In this document: positions 43,512-54,269 of the stretch, in pieces | How the letters are laid out: each line of letters starts with the position of its first letter | Position numbering within the stretch: the stretch's first letter is position 1 | Assembly (NCBI RefSeq): GCF_018491765.1 | Contig: NZ_JABWCU010000011.1 | Location: 1 to 64,000, forward strand | DNA from: Novosphingobium profundi | GTDB taxonomy: Bacteria > Pseudomonadota > Alphaproteobacteria > Sphingomonadales > Sphingomonadaceae | Direction: 5' to 3' | Length of the DNA stretch: 64,000 nt | Notes under the pieces: generated by a model | Databases searched by the model: none | The model's input: the letters and a program-made list of their open reading frames with translations, nothing else | What the model was told of the DNA's origin: nothing | Program-made: the position numbers and the translations under genes

Positions 43512-45010
43512 CGGCACTGGCACGAATTCTCGAATGGCCTGCGGACGAAGCCGAGGACACCCTGCACGGCGGATTGTGGGATGCAAGCTCGCTCGAACGC
43601 GCGATGAAGGGAACGGCCAGTGCCGATTTCGTCGTCACCGGGGTCGAGATCGACAGCCGTGACGTGCAGCCGGGCGACTTGTTCTTTGCCCTGAAAGGCG
43701 AGGCGATGGACGGCCACCGCTTCGTCGAGATGGCCTTTGCCAAGGGCGCCGTGGCCTGCGTGGTCGACCGTCCGGTGGCGGGCCCCCACGTGCTGGTCAA
43801 GGATACCATGGAGGCGCTCGAACGGCTCGGCGCGGCCTCGCGGGCCCGCGCGCGCGGGCCGATCATCGGCGTCACCGGATCGGTCGGCAAGACCGGGGTC
43901 AAGGAGATGCTGTTCGATGGGCTCGAGCGCGCGACGCGCGGCGATGCGCACCGTTCGGTCAAGAGCTACAACAACCATGTCGGGGTTCCGCTGAGCCTTG
44001 CGCGCATGCCTGCGAGGGCGCGCTACGGCGTGTTCGAAATGGGCATGAACCACGCCGGCGAGATCGCCGCGCTGACCCGTCAGGTGCGTCCGAACGTGGC
44101 GGTGATCACCACCATCGCGCCCGCGCATATCGAGAATCTGGGGTCGGAAGAGGCCATCGCGGACGCCAAGGCCGAAATCTTCCAGGGCCTCGAGCGCGGC
44201 GGCACCGCCGTCATCCCGGCCGACAACCCGCATTTCGAGCGCCTGCGCAAGGCGGCGCTGCGCTGCGGCGCGCATGTCGTCTCGTTCGGGCGCTCGGCGC
44301 ACGCCAGCGTGCGCCTGCTCGACACGGTCGATGCGATCGGCGGCGGATCGCTGGTGACGGTCGACATGGGCGATCGGCGGGTGTGCTACAGCGTGGCCGC
44401 GCCGGGCGAGCACCAGGTGATCAATTCGCTGGCGGTCATGGCCGCGGTGCGCGCGGTGGGCGGCGATCTGGGTGCGGCGGGTGTGGCGCTCGCCGAAATG
44501 GGTGGCCTTGCCGGGCGCGGTGCGCGCCTCGAGATCGTGGTCCCGGGCGGCGAGCCGGACGCGGCCGGGCAACGTCGCGCGCTGCTCATCGACGAGAGCT
44601 ACAACGCCAATCCCGCCTCGATGCGCGCCACGCTCGCGCAACTTGGCCGCACGGGCGCCAAGCGCCGGATTGCCGTGCTTGGCGCGATGAAGGAACTGGG
44701 TACCCACGGGCCCGGCTACCATGCCGCGCTCATCGAGCCGATCCGCGAGGCCGGCGTCGACTATCTGGTGCTGGTCGGCGACGAAATGACGCCGCTTGCC
44801 CGCGAACTTGAAAACGGGGTGGAGCCGGGGGAAAACGCGGCCAAATCGCTTGGCAAACCGGCCGCCTTCGCGCATTGCGCAAACGTAGGGGAAGCTCTGG
44901 ATCGCGTGCGCGCCTTCGGTCTCGAAAGCGGGGATGCCATCCTTGTCAAAGGGTCCAATTCGGTGGGCCTGGCGTCCCTCGTTTCGGAGCTGAACAAGCA
45001 GGAAGGGTGA
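43508..45010 (+). CDS. murF: UDP-MurNAc-pentapeptide ligase MurF
   Basis: This 500-residue Mur ligase adds D-Ala-D-Ala to the UDP-MurNAc-tripeptide. It has [20 protein letters not shown], an ATP loop [49 protein letters not shown] and the C-domain [16 protein letters not shown]. All are typical. It has an N-terminal extension of about 40 residues compared with E. coli MurF ([20 protein letters not shown]). The mraY start lies 17 bases after its stop. Confidence 0.97.
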   Translation: MTALARILEWPADEAEDTLHGGLWDASSLERAMKGTASADFVVTGVEIDSRDVQPGDLFFALKGEAMDGHRFVEMAFAKGAVACVVDRPVAGPHVLVKDTMEALERLGAASRARARGPIIGVTGSVGKTGVKEMLFDGLERATRGDAHRSVKSYNNHVGVPLSLARMPARARYGVFEMGMNHAGEIAALTRQVRPNVAVITTIAPAHIENLGSEEAIADAKAEIFQGLERGGTAVIPADNPHFERLRKAALRCGAHVVSFGRSAHASVRLLDTVDAIGGGSLVTVDMGDRRVCYSVAAPGEHQVINSLAVMAAVRAVGGDLGAAGVALAEMGGLAGRGARLEIVVPGGEPDAAGQRRALLIDESYNANPASMRATLAQLGRTGAKRRIAVLGAMKELGTHGPGYHAALIEPIREAGVDYLVLVGDEMTPLARELENGVEPGENAAKSLGKPAAFAHCANVGEALDRVRAFGLESGDAILVKGSNSVGLASLVSELNKQEG

Positions 45011-45027
45011 AGGGTCGCTCCCGCAAG

Positions 45028-46098
45028 ATGCTGTATCTCATCGCAGAATGGTTTCACTATGAGGGGATTGCAAACCTCTTCCGCTACCAGACCTTCCGGG
45101 CCGGTGGCGCGCTTTTGTTTGCGCTTCTCGTCGGCCTGCTGATCGGCCCCCGCTTCATCAACATGCTGCGCATCCGGCAAGGCAAGGGCCAGCCGATCCG
45201 CGAGGACGGCCCGCAGAGCCACCTCGCCAAGCGCGGGACCCCCACGATGGGCGGTCTGATGATCCTGACCGCGCTCATCGTCACGATGGTGCTGTTCATG
45301 GACATCACCAACCCGTTCGTCTGGGCCTGCATCGCGGTGACGGTCGGCTTCGGCGCGATCGGCTTCATGGACGACTACGACAAGGTGGCCAAGCGCAGCA
45401 CCGCCGGCCTTCCGGGGCGCGTGCGCCTGCTCCTGGAATTCGCGGTGGCGGGCGTCGCCTCGTACATCATCGTCAGCCAGCTGAACACCAACCTCTACGT
45501 CCCCTTCCTGACCGGACGCTACATCCCGCTGGGTCCGCTCTACTACGTGTTCGCGGCCTTCGTGATCGTGGGCGCAGGCAATGCGGTCAACCTCACCGAT
45601 GGGCTCGATGGCCTGGCGACCTTCCCGGTCTTCGTCGCGGCGGGCACTTTCGCGATCATCTGCTACCTCGCGGGTCGCTACGACTTCGCGCATTACCTGG
45701 GCATCCCGCACGTGCCGGGCGCGGGCGAACTGGCGATCTTCTGCGCCGGGATCATGGGGGCGTGCCTTGCCTTCCTGTGGTTCAACGCGCCGCCGGCCGC
45801 GGTGTTCATGGGGGATACCGGAAGCCTCGCCCTTGGCGGCGCGCTCGGCTGCATTGCCGTTGCCGCGCACCACGAGATCGTGCTGGCGGTCGTGGGCGGG
45901 CTCTTCGTGCTGGAGGCGGCCTCGGTGATCATCCAGGTCTTCTGGTTCAAGCGCACCGGGCGCCGGGTCTTCCGCATGGCGCCGATCCACCACCATTTCG
46001 AACAGCTGGGCTGGAAGGAATCGACCGTGGTCGTGCGCTTCTGGATCATCTCGCTGGTCTTGGCCGTGCTTGGCCTCGCCACGCTCAAGCTGCGATGA
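45028..46098 (+). CDS. mraY: Phospho-MurNAc-pentapeptide translocase MraY
   Basis: I start at ATG 45028, giving 356 residues with ten membrane helices. Family motifs include [24 protein letters not shown] (the catalytic-type Asp pair), [14 protein letters not shown] and the final [14 protein letters not shown] with the HHH cluster. It makes lipid I from UDP-MurNAc-pentapeptide and undecaprenyl phosphate at the inner membrane. The longer open frame upstream overlaps murF and is not used. MurD follows. Confidence 0.97.
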   Translation: MLYLIAEWFHYEGIANLFRYQTFRAGGALLFALLVGLLIGPRFINMLRIRQGKGQPIREDGPQSHLAKRGTPTMGGLMILTALIVTMVLFMDITNPFVWACIAVTVGFGAIGFMDDYDKVAKRSTAGLPGRVRLLLEFAVAGVASYIIVSQLNTNLYVPFLTGRYIPLGPLYYVFAAFVIVGAGNAVNLTDGLDGLATFPVFVAAGTFAIICYLAGRYDFAHYLGIPHVPGAGELAIFCAGIMGACLAFLWFNAPPAAVFMGDTGSLALGGALGCIAVAAHHEIVLAVVGGLFVLEAASVIIQVFWFKRTGRRVFRMAPIHHHFEQLGWKESTVVVRFWIISLVLAVLGLATLKLR

Positions 46099-46111
46099 GG
46101 AAGGCGGCGCC

Positions 46112-47488
46112 GTGATCGTTTCCCCCGCCTTTGCCGGCAAACGCTACGCGGTCCTCGGGCTCGCCCGTTCCGGCATGACGGCGGTTCGCGCGTTGCTGGC
46201 GAGCGGGGCCTACGTGATGGCCTGGGACAGCCGCGACGAGCCCCGGCAGGTGCTCATGCCCGACTGCGCGCAAGGCATGTGCGAGCTGGCCGATCCGGTC
46301 AGTGCGGACCTGTCCGGCTACGAAGGCGTCGTCGTGTCGCCCGGTGTTCCGCTCAACACCCACGCCATCGCCGCCGCGGCCGCGCGGGCCGGGGTCCCGG
46401 TGATCGGCGACATCGAGCTTTTCGCACTGGCCCGCCCCAGCCTGCCCGCGCACCGCGTGGTCGGCATCACCGGGACCAACGGCAAGTCGACGACCACCGC
46501 GCTGGTGCGCCACCTGCTCGAGAAGGCGGGCGTGCCCGTGCGCATGGGGGGCAACATCGGCTTGCCCATCCTGGGTACGGTTCCGCTCGAGCCCAACGAG
46601 AACGGTGCCGGCGTCTACGTCCTCGAGCTTTCGAGCTACCAGATCGACCTTACCCGCAGCCTTGCCTGCGACGTCGCCGCGCTGCTCAATGTCACCCCCG
46701 ACCACCTCGACCGTTACGACGGCTTCGAAGGCTATGCGGCTTCCAAGGCCCGTCTCTTCGCGATGCAGTCCGAAGGGCAAGCGGCGGTCTTCGGCAAGGG
46801 CGACGTGACGACGCTGGGCATTGCCGCGCGCGAGGAAGCACGTCGCGAGGTGGGTGCGGTGCGCCGCGTCGATGGCGCCGACCTCGCCGCGCTGCAGAAG
46901 GACTGGCCCTCGTTGCAGGGCCCGCACAACCTCCAGAACGCGGCCGTCGCCGTGGCCATCGTCGAGGCGCTGGGGCTTGACCGCGCGCAGTGGGAGCCGG
47001 CCTTGCGCGATTTTCGCGGGCTGCCGCACCGCATGGAATGCGTCGCCAAGGCGAAGGGCGTGCTCTACATCAACGACAGCAAGGCGACCAACCCGGCCTC
47101 GGCCGCGCCCGCCATTGCCGCGTTCCCGCCCGATCCCGAACCGCGCATCCACTGGATCGTGGGCGGGCTGCCCAAGGGCGACAACCTCGACGAGTGCAAG
47201 CCCTGGTTCGGCAACATCGCGGCGGCCTACACCATCGGCGATGCCGGGCCGCTCTTCGCCGAGATCCTCGAACCCCACACCCGCATCGTGCGCAGCGAGA
47301 TGATGGCGCAGGCCATCCAGCAGGCGATGGAAGCCGCGCGCCCCGGTGACGTGGTGATGCTTTCGCCCGCCTGCGCAAGCTTCGATCAGTTCCGTGACTA
47401 CGAGGCGCGCGGGCAGGCCTTCCGGCAGATTGTCGAGGCGCTGCTCACGCCCGAAAGCGTGCACGGGGAGGGAGAGGCACAGACCTGA
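46112..47488 (+). CDS. murD: UDP-MurNAc-L-Ala:D-Glu ligase MurD
   Basis: I place the start at GTG 46112, after a perfect GAGGAAGG seven bases upstream, giving 458 residues beginning VIVSPAFAGKRYAVLGLARS. The ATP loop is GITGTNGKSTTTALVRHLLE, followed by LELSSYQIDLTRSL, VTPDHLDRYDG and LYINDSKATNPASAAPA. It adds D-glutamate to UDP-MurNAc-L-Ala. The stop shares a base with the ftsW ATG (TGATG). Confidence 0.96.
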   Translation: MIVSPAFAGKRYAVLGLARSGMTAVRALLASGAYVMAWDSRDEPRQVLMPDCAQGMCELADPVSADLSGYEGVVVSPGVPLNTHAIAAAAARAGVPVIGDIELFALARPSLPAHRVVGITGTNGKSTTTALVRHLLEKAGVPVRMGGNIGLPILGTVPLEPNENGAGVYVLELSSYQIDLTRSLACDVAALLNVTPDHLDRYDGFEGYAASKARLFAMQSEGQAAVFGKGDVTTLGIAAREEARREVGAVRRVDGADLAALQKDWPSLQGPHNLQNAAVAVAIVEALGLDRAQWEPALRDFRGLPHRMECVAKAKGVLYINDSKATNPASAAPAIAAFPPDPEPRIHWIVGGLPKGDNLDECKPWFGNIAAAYTIGDAGPLFAEILEPHTRIVRSEMMAQAIQQAMEAARPGDVVMLSPACASFDQFRDYEARGQAFRQIVEALLTPESVHGEGEAQT

Positions 47489-48750
47489 TGGCCAGCATCG
47501 CGCCCGAATTCCGCCGCAAGGGCCGTGCCCATAAGGGGACGGTGGCCAGCCACTTCGCGCCTGCGGCCGGTGCCTTGCCGGGAGGCAAGTCCCCCGCCGG
47601 TCGCAACCGCCGCCAGCGGCTCGCGGTGTGGTGGCAGGAGATCGACCGTCCCGCCTTGCTGATCGTGCTGCTGCTCATGGGTATCGGCGCGATCGCGGTC
47701 GCGGCGGGCTCGCCCGCGTCGGCGCGCCGCCTGTCGACTTCGGCCGAGCGGTTGCCCGACTTATACTTCTTTTACCTGCACATGCGCTGGCAGTTCCTGG
47801 GCATCGCGGCCATGCTGTGGGCCTCCAGCCTCGACAAGGATTCGGCGCGTCGCTTCGCCATCCTCATCGCCGGACTGATGTTCGCCGCGCTTTTCCTCGT
47901 GCCCGTCGTCGGCCACGAGGTGAACGGCGCCAAGCGCTGGCTGAACCTGGGCATCTCGCTCCAGCCGTCCGAATTCCTCAAGGTGGGCTGGCCGATCCTG
48001 CTCGCCTGGGTGCTCTCGTGGCGTGCGCGCGATCCCAATATTCCGGTGGTGGGCATCTGCTTCGGTGTGATGGCGGTGCTGGCCGCCTTGCTGATGCTTC
48101 AGCCCGACTTCGGCTCGACGATGCTGTTCTCGGGTACGTTCCTGGTGATGGTGCTGCTCTCGGGCTTCGACATGCGCCGCATGGGGGCCTTTGGCGGCGT
48201 GGGCGCGGTGCTGATCGTGATCATGTATTTCACCTATCCCAACGGGCGCAACCGCATCGACAACTTCCTGTTCGGGGGCACGGCCTTCGACCAGGTCGAC
48301 CTCGCCGAGCGCACTTTGCTCAACGGCGGGTGGACCGGGCAGGGCTTCTGGATGGGCGTGCGCAAGATGGCGTTGCCCGAAGCGCACACCGACTATATCT
48401 TCTCGGTGATCGGCGAGGAATTCGGCCTGATCGCCTGCATCGTGATCGTGTGCCTCTACATCGCCTTCCTGGTGCGCGTGCTGATGCGCCTGGTGGACGA
48501 GGAGGACCTCTTTACCGTGCTCGCCGGTTCGGGAATGGCCGCACAGTTCGGCGGTCAGGCCTTCATCAACATCCTGGTCAATCTTCAGCTCTTCCCCTCC
48601 AAGGGCATGACGCTGCCGCTGATCAGCTATGGCGGCTCGTCGACGATCGCGCTGTGCCTGACGATGGGCCTGCTTTTCGCGATCACCCGGCGCAACCCCT
48701 TTATCCGGCGCGAGCGGTTCAGCCTGCGTCCTAACGGAGACCTTTCATGA
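47488..48750 (+). CDS. ftsW: Septal glycosyltransferase FtsW (SEDS family)
   Basis: This 420-residue SEDS protein has a basic cytosolic N-terminus (about 1-50) and ten membrane helices. Blocks include [56 protein letters not shown] with the catalytic-type Asp, and [13 protein letters not shown]. It polymerises lipid II glycan strands at the septum with FtsI. The Arg/Lys-rich N-terminal tail is longer than in E. coli. It overlaps murG by four bases. Confidence 0.96.
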   Translation: MASIAPEFRRKGRAHKGTVASHFAPAAGALPGGKSPAGRNRRQRLAVWWQEIDRPALLIVLLLMGIGAIAVAAGSPASARRLSTSAERLPDLYFFYLHMRWQFLGIAAMLWASSLDKDSARRFAILIAGLMFAALFLVPVVGHEVNGAKRWLNLGISLQPSEFLKVGWPILLAWVLSWRARDPNIPVVGICFGVMAVLAALLMLQPDFGSTMLFSGTFLVMVLLSGFDMRRMGAFGGVGAVLIVIMYFTYPNGRNRIDNFLFGGTAFDQVDLAERTLLNGGWTGQGFWMGVRKMALPEAHTDYIFSVIGEEFGLIACIVIVCLYIAFLVRVLMRLVDEEDLFTVLAGSGMAAQFGGQAFINILVNLQLFPSKGMTLPLISYGGSSTIALCLTMGLLFAITRRNPFIRRERFSLRPNGDLS

Positions 48751-50027
48751 GCGCCGTCACGCGCCATTACGTTCTCGCCGCCGGGGGTACCGGCGGGCAC
48801 CTGATTCCGGCTTTTGCGCTGGCGGCCGAGCTGCACCGGCGTGGGCACCACGTCGCGCTCATCACCGACGAGCGCGGCGCGAAGATTCCCGGCAAGCCCG
48901 AGTACCTGACCGCCCACGTGCTGCCGCAGGGGCGCATCGCCGGCAAGAACCCGCTGAACTGGATCAAGGGCGCGCGCGGCGTGCTCCAGGGGCGCTCGAT
49001 GGCCAGGCGCCTGTTCGAGAGCTTCCAGCCGAGCGCGGTCGTCGGCTTCGGCGGCTACCCCTCGCTGCCCACGATGCTGGCCGCGACCTCGGCGAAGATC
49101 CCGACGATCCTGCACGAGCAGAACGCCGTGCTCGGGCGCGTCAACCGCTACTTCGCGAGCAAGGTCGATGCGATCGCCACTCCTTGCGAGGACGTCGATT
49201 TCCTCGACCGCAAGTTCGAGGCCAAGGTTACGCTGGTCGGCAACCCGGTGCGCCCCGAAGTCCTGACCCTGCGCGAGGAACCGTTCCCCGAATTCGGCGA
49301 GGACAGCCTATTTCGCATCCTCGTCACCGGCGGCAGCCAGGGCGCGCGGATTCTCAGCCAGGTGATACCCGAAGCGCTGGCGATGCTGCCGCCCACGCTG
49401 CGCTCGCGCCTGCAGGTGATCCAGCAGGCCCGGCCCGAGGATATCGAAAGCGTGCGCCAGCGCTACGCGCACCACGGCATCCCGGCCGAACTCGCGACTT
49501 ACTTCGAGGACATGGCCGAGCGGCTCGCCGGCGCGCACTTGTTCATCGGACGCTCGGGCGCTTCGACCATCGCCGAGCTGACCGCGGTGGGGCGCCCGGC
49601 CATCCTCATTCCGCTGCCTTACGCCATGGACGACCACCAGGTCGCCAACACGCGCGAGATCGTGGCGGCGGGCGGGGCGCGGGTGATTCGCCAGCCCGCC
49701 GTCACCACCGAGGAGCCCGAGGCGATCGCCGACCTCGACAAGCGCAACGCGCTGCTCAAGGAACAGGGCGCTATCTTCGACAAGATGGCCAAGGACATCT
49801 GCCTGCAGATCCAGGCCATCGCCAAGAACCCCGAGACGCTCGCCAACGCGGCGCACGCCTCGTGGAACTGCGGCTATCCCAAGGCCGCCAGGGATCTTGC
49901 CGACCTTGTCGAGAGCTTCGGCGCCGCCCCTATAATGGACGTGCTGCGCGTGGTGCCCGAAGGCGGGGCTCCGGCGCAAGGTGGCGAGGCGCTTGCCCGC
50001 CGCCTGACTTTGGAGAATGCGCAGTGA
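48747..50027 (+). CDS. murG: UDP-GlcNAc:lipid I transferase MurG
   Basis: This 426-residue GT28 enzyme makes lipid II. It begins with [20 protein letters not shown], then [68 protein letters not shown] and [16 protein letters not shown]. Most MurG are about 360 residues. The C-terminal region here (about 330-426) carries an unusual helical insert [20 protein letters not shown] plus an extra tail [20 protein letters not shown]. Catalytic motifs are intact. It overlaps murC by four bases. Confidence 0.96.
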   Translation: MSAVTRHYVLAAGGTGGHLIPAFALAAELHRRGHHVALITDERGAKIPGKPEYLTAHVLPQGRIAGKNPLNWIKGARGVLQGRSMARRLFESFQPSAVVGFGGYPSLPTMLAATSAKIPTILHEQNAVLGRVNRYFASKVDAIATPCEDVDFLDRKFEAKVTLVGNPVRPEVLTLREEPFPEFGEDSLFRILVTGGSQGARILSQVIPEALAMLPPTLRSRLQVIQQARPEDIESVRQRYAHHGIPAELATYFEDMAERLAGAHLFIGRSGASTIAELTAVGRPAILIPLPYAMDDHQVANTREIVAAGGARVIRQPAVTTEEPEAIADLDKRNALLKEQGAIFDKMAKDICLQIQAIAKNPETLANAAHASWNCGYPKAARDLADLVESFGAAPIMDVLRVVPEGGAPAQGGEALARRLTLENAQ

Positions 50028-51445
50028 AGGCCGTCGGCACCGATATCGGGACCATCCATTTCGTCGGCATCGGCGGCATCGGCATGTCGGGCATTGCCGA
50101 GGTCATGCATAACCTGGGCTATTCGGTGCAGGGCTCGGACATGGCTGAAAGCTACGTCGTCGAGCATTTGCGCGCGCGCGGGATCACGGTCGCGATCGGC
50201 CAGAAGGCGGAGAACGTGAACGGGGCGGCGGTCGTCGTCACCTCGACGGCGGTCAAGCGTTCGAACCCCGAGGTCGTCTACGCGCTGGAAAACCGCATTC
50301 CCGTCGTGCGCCGGGCCGAGATGCTGGCCGAACTGATGCGGCTCAAGTCCACGGTCGCGGTCGCGGGCACGCACGGCAAGACCACCACCACCTCGATGGT
50401 GGCCGCCCTTCTCGATGCGGGCGGGATCGATCCCACCGTCATCAACGGCGGCATCATCAACGCCTATGGTTCGAACGCAAGGCTTGGCGAAAGCGACTGG
50501 ATGGTGGTCGAGGCCGACGAGAGCGACGGCTCGTTCCTGCGCCTTGATGGCACCATCGCGGTCGTCACCAACATCGATCCCGAGCACCTCGACCATTACG
50601 GCTCGTTCGAGAAGGTCAAGGAGGCCTTCGTCGAATTCATCGAGAACGTGCCCTTCTACGGCGCCGCGCTGCTGTGCATCGACCATCCCGAAGTCCAGGC
50701 GGTGATCCCCAAGGTGCGCGATCGCCGCGTGGTGACCTACGGCTTTTCCGCGCAGGCCGACATCCGCGGCGAGAACGTCACCCCGATCCCGGGCGGCAAC
50801 CGCTTCGACGTGGCGCTGCGCCAGCGCGACGGCAGCTTCCGGCGGATCGAGGGCATCGAACTGCCGATGCCCGGCCGCCACAACGTGCAGAACGCGCTCG
50901 CCGCCATCGGCGTCGCGGTCGAGATGGGCTGCGCGCACGCGGTGATCCAGACCGGCTTTGCCAAGTTCGGCGGGGTCAAGCGCCGGTTCACCAAGGTCGG
51001 CGAGATTGCGCTCGAGGGCGGCGAGGCCACCGTCATCGACGACTACGGGCACCACCCCGTGGAAATCCGCGCCGTGCTCGCCGCCGCGCGCGAGGGCGTG
51101 AAGGGCCGTGTCATCGCCGTTGCGCAGCCGCACCGCTTCACGCGCCTGCGCGATCACATGGACGAGTTCGAGAGCTGCTTCAACGACGCCGACGTGGTCT
51201 ACGTCGCGCCCGTCTACGCGGCGGGCGAGGAGCCGATCGACGGTGTCGACAGCGCGCACCTGGTCAAGGGCCTCAAGGCGCGCGGGCACCGCAGCGCGCA
51301 CGAGATTGCCGGACCGGATGCGCTCGCCGCGACGCTGGCGGACACCATTCTTCCGGGCGACATGATCGTGTGCCTGGGCGCGGGCGACATCACCAAGTGG
51401 GCCGCCGGCCTTGCCGGTGCGGTCGGGGAAAAGCGCAAGGCATGA
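50024..51445 (+). CDS. murC: UDP-MurNAc:L-Ala ligase MurC
   Basis: The start is GTG 50024 within the murG stop (GTGA), giving 473 residues. [20 protein letters not shown] is the Rossmann-like N-terminus; the ATP loop is [18 protein letters not shown], then [25 protein letters not shown] and [20 protein letters not shown]. It adds L-alanine to UDP-MurNAc, the first cytosolic peptide step. All motifs are intact. It overlaps murB by four bases. Confidence 0.97.
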   Translation: MKAVGTDIGTIHFVGIGGIGMSGIAEVMHNLGYSVQGSDMAESYVVEHLRARGITVAIGQKAENVNGAAVVVTSTAVKRSNPEVVYALENRIPVVRRAEMLAELMRLKSTVAVAGTHGKTTTTSMVAALLDAGGIDPTVINGGIINAYGSNARLGESDWMVVEADESDGSFLRLDGTIAVVTNIDPEHLDHYGSFEKVKEAFVEFIENVPFYGAALLCIDHPEVQAVIPKVRDRRVVTYGFSAQADIRGENVTPIPGGNRFDVALRQRDGSFRRIEGIELPMPGRHNVQNALAAIGVAVEMGCAHAVIQTGFAKFGGVKRRFTKVGEIALEGGEATVIDDYGHHPVEIRAVLAAAREGVKGRVIAVAQPHRFTRLRDHMDEFESCFNDADVVYVAPVYAAGEEPIDGVDSAHLVKGLKARGHRSAHEIAGPDALAATLADTILPGDMIVCLGAGDITKWAAGLAGAVGEKRKA

Positions 51446-52344
51446 ACGCCGAGACCTCCTCCCTGCCGGCCGTTCACGGCAAGCTGACGGCCAACGCGCC
51501 GCTGGCGCCGCTCGTCTGGTTCAAGGCGGGCGGTGCGGCCGAGTGGCTGTTCGAGCCCAGGGACGTCGCCGATCTCCAGGCGTTTCTCAAGGACCTCGAT
51601 CCCGCCGTTCCGGTCCTGGCCCTGGGCCTGGGTTCGAACATGATCGTGCGCGACGGCGGGGTACCGGGCGTGGTGATCCGGCTCGGCAAGCCTTTTGCCA
51701 AGGTCGCCGCGCTCGACGCGGTGACGCTCGAATGTGGCGGGGGCGCTTCGGGCATCCTCGTTTCGTCGACCGCGCGCGACGCCGGGATCGCCGGGACCGA
51801 ATTCCTGCGCTCGATCCCGGGCACCGTGGGCGGCTTCGTGCGGATGAACGGCGGGGCCTATGGCGGCGAGGTCAAGGATATCCTCGTGTCGTGCGATGTG
51901 GTGCTGCGCTCGGGCGAGCTGGTCACGCTCGCCAACGCGGACCTGGGCTACACCTACCGTCACTCCGAGCTGCCCGAAGGCGCGGTGGTCGTTTCCGCGC
52001 GCTTCCGTGGCCGCCCCGGCGAGAGCGCGGCGATCCAGGCCGAGATGGACCGCATTTCCGCCAGCCGCGAGGCCAGCCAGCCGCTGCGCTCGAAGACCGG
52101 CGGCTCGACCTTCAAGAACCCCGAAGGCCATTCGGCCTGGAAGCTGGTCGACGAGGCCGGCTGCCGGGGGCTCCAGATCGGCGGCGCGCAAGTCTCCGAA
52201 AAGCACACCAATTTCCTGCTCAACACGGGCGATGCCACCAGCGCCGACATCGAGGCGCTGGGCGAGGAAGTGCGCCGCCGCGTGAAAGAGAACTCGGGCA
52301 TCACGCTCGAATGGGAAATCCAGAGAATAGGTACCGCAAAGTGA
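51442..52344 (+). CDS. murB: UDP-enolpyruvyl-GlcNAc reductase MurB
   Basis: This 300-residue FAD enzyme converts UDP-GlcNAc-enolpyruvate to UDP-MurNAc. The FAD-binding blocks are [37 protein letters not shown] and [20 protein letters not shown]. The catalytic Ser is in [13 protein letters not shown], and the final block is [14 protein letters not shown]. It is the short type II form lacking the third-domain extension of E. coli MurB, as in other alphaproteobacteria. It overlaps ddl by four bases. Confidence 0.96.
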   Translation: MNAETSSLPAVHGKLTANAPLAPLVWFKAGGAAEWLFEPRDVADLQAFLKDLDPAVPVLALGLGSNMIVRDGGVPGVVIRLGKPFAKVAALDAVTLECGGGASGILVSSTARDAGIAGTEFLRSIPGTVGGFVRMNGGAYGGEVKDILVSCDVVLRSGELVTLANADLGYTYRHSELPEGAVVVSARFRGRPGESAAIQAEMDRISASREASQPLRSKTGGSTFKNPEGHSAWKLVDEAGCRGLQIGGAQVSEKHTNFLLNTGDATSADIEALGEEVRRRVKENSGITLEWEIQRIGTAK

Positions 52345-53300
52345 CTCTCCCCAAGCTCCACGTCGCCGTCCTCATGGGTGGCTGGTCGAACGAACGCCCC
52401 GTCTCGCTGATGAGCGGGGAGGGCGTTGCCAAGGCGCTCGAGAGCAAGGGCCACAAGGTCACGCGCATCGACATGGACCGCGAGGTCGCGCAGCGTCTGG
52501 CCGAGGCGAAGCCCGACGTCGTCTTCAACGCGCTCCATGGCGCGCCGGGTGAGGACGGCACGGTGCAGGGCATGATGGACCTGATGGGCCTCACCTACAC
52601 CCATTCGGGCCTGGCGACCTCGGTCATCGCGATCGACAAGGAGCTGACCAAGCAGGCGCTCGTCCCCCACGGCGTGCCGATGCCGGGCGGACGCGTGGTC
52701 GAGACCGCGAGCCTGTTCGACAAGGACCCGCTGCCCCGGCCTTATGTGCTCAAGCCCGTCAACGAGGGGTCTTCGGTCGGCGTCGCGATCGTCACCGCCG
52801 AAGGCAACTACGGCAACCCGATCTCGGCCGAGGCCAAGGGGCCGTGGCAGGAATTCGACCAGCTGCTTGCCGAGCCCTACATTCGCGGGCGCGAGCTGAC
52901 GACGGCGGTGATCGGGACCCGCGCGCTGCTGGTCACGGAACTGAAGCCCAAGTCGGGCTTCTACGACTTCGATTCCAAGTATACCGACGGCATGACCGAG
53001 CACGTGTGCCCGGCGCAGATCCCGGCCGAAATCACCGAGGCCTGCAAGGCGCTGGCGCTGCGCGCGCACCAGTTGCTCGGCTGCAAGGGTACCAGCCGTT
53101 CGGACTTCCGCTGGGACGATACGCAAGGGGTGGAAGGCCTGTTCCTCCTTGAGACCAACACCCAGCCGGGCATGACCCCGCTCAGCCTCGTGCCCGAACA
53201 GGCCAAGGCCTGCGGGATCGAATATCCCGACCTCGTCGAGATGATCATCGCCGAGGCGCTCGAAGACGCCGAAAAGGCCCGTAAGGCCAAGGCCAAATGA
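52341..53300 (+). CDS. ddl: D-alanine--D-alanine ligase
   Basis: The start is GTG 52341 in the GTGA overlap with murB, giving 319 residues. The ATP-grasp ligase has VAVLMGGWSNERPVSLMSGE, NALHGAPGEDGTVQGMMDLM, the ATP-binding VLKPVNEGSSVGVAIV, and LLETNTQPGMTPLSLVPEQA. It makes the D-Ala-D-Ala used by MurF. The GGWSNERP block replaces the more common GGxSxERE but is frequent in alphaproteobacteria. It overlaps ftsQ by four bases. Confidence 0.96.
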   Translation: MTLPKLHVAVLMGGWSNERPVSLMSGEGVAKALESKGHKVTRIDMDREVAQRLAEAKPDVVFNALHGAPGEDGTVQGMMDLMGLTYTHSGLATSVIAIDKELTKQALVPHGVPMPGGRVVETASLFDKDPLPRPYVLKPVNEGSSVGVAIVTAEGNYGNPISAEAKGPWQEFDQLLAEPYIRGRELTTAVIGTRALLVTELKPKSGFYDFDSKYTDGMTEHVCPAQIPAEITEACKALALRAHQLLGCKGTSRSDFRWDDTQGVEGLFLLETNTQPGMTPLSLVPEQAKACGIEYPDLVEMIIAEALEDAEKARKAKAK

Positions 53301-54235
53301 GCACCACGATCAAGCGCAAGGGCAAGACCGCCCGCAAGGCCGCCGCGGCGCAGGGCAACCGCGCGAAGGTGCGCGTCGCCAAGGCCAAGGGGGGCAGCGC
53401 GCTCGACATGGCGATGGGCTGGCTGCCTTTCACCGAAGCGCAGCTCCAGCGCCTGTTCGTGCTGCTGATCCTGGCGGGCGTCGCGGCGATCGCGTGGATC
53501 ATCGCCTCGGCGGCCGGGGTTCCGGGTCTGGCGGAAGACCGCTTCGCGCAAGTCTCCAAGCAGGCCGGCTTCGAGGTCAAGCACATCGAGCTGCGCGGGG
53601 TGAAGAACATCAACGGGCTCAAGGTCTACGAGCGCGCGCTTTCGCAGAAATACCGCGCGATGCCGCTGGTCGACCTCGACGAATTGCGCAACGACCTGCT
53701 CCAGCTCTCGTGGGTCAAGGACGCGCGCGTCTCGCGCCAGCTGCCCTCGACAATCGTCATCGACATTGTCGAGCGCACCCCGCGCGCGGTGCTGCGCAAG
53801 GCCGATACGTACGCGCTGATCGACGAAACCGGACACGAGCTGCAGGACATCAGCCGCAAGGACGCGCAGGGCAAGCTGATCGTCTCGGGCGAGGGGGCGG
53901 GGCAGCGGATCCTCCAGCTTTCGCACTTGCTTGACGCCGCGCCCGCGCTGAAACCGCGCGTGCGCGAGGCGCAGTGGGTGGGTGAGCGGCGCTGGAACCT
54001 GGTGTTCGAGACCGGGCAGGTCCTCGCGCTTCCCGAAGGCGCGCAGGAGGCGAGCGGCGCGCTCGTCACTTTCGCGCGGCTCGACGGCACCAACCGCCTG
54101 ATCGGCGGCAAGGCACTGGCCTTCGACATGCGCGCGCCCGACCGCGTCTACATGCGCGTGCCCGAAGGCGAAGGGCAGGAACTTTCGACCTCGGGCGGCG
54201 CAGTGGCGCTCGCCTCGGAGGGCAACGGGCAATGA
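53297..54235 (+). CDS. ftsQ: Cell division protein FtsQ
   Basis: This 312-residue bitopic protein has a Lys/Arg-rich cytosolic N-terminus (about 1-40) and a membrane helix LFVLLILAGVAAIAWIIASA (about 54-73). The POTRA domain reads FEVKHIELRGVKNINGLKVY and continues to the FtsQ beta domain with WVKDARVSRQLPSTIVIDIVERTP in segments. It recruits FtsB/FtsL and regulates septal synthesis. Length and topology match the alphaproteobacterial family. Confidence 0.94.
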   Translation: MSTTIKRKGKTARKAAAAQGNRAKVRVAKAKGGSALDMAMGWLPFTEAQLQRLFVLLILAGVAAIAWIIASAAGVPGLAEDRFAQVSKQAGFEVKHIELRGVKNINGLKVYERALSQKYRAMPLVDLDELRNDLLQLSWVKDARVSRQLPSTIVIDIVERTPRAVLRKADTYALIDETGHELQDISRKDAQGKLIVSGEGAGQRILQLSHLLDAAPALKPRVREAQWVGERRWNLVFETGQVLALPEGAQEASGALVTFARLDGTNRLIGGKALAFDMRAPDRVYMRVPEGEGQELSTSGGAVALASEGNGQ

Positions 54236-54269
54236 CCATGAACCCTCGGTGGGCAACAGGGACGATCTG

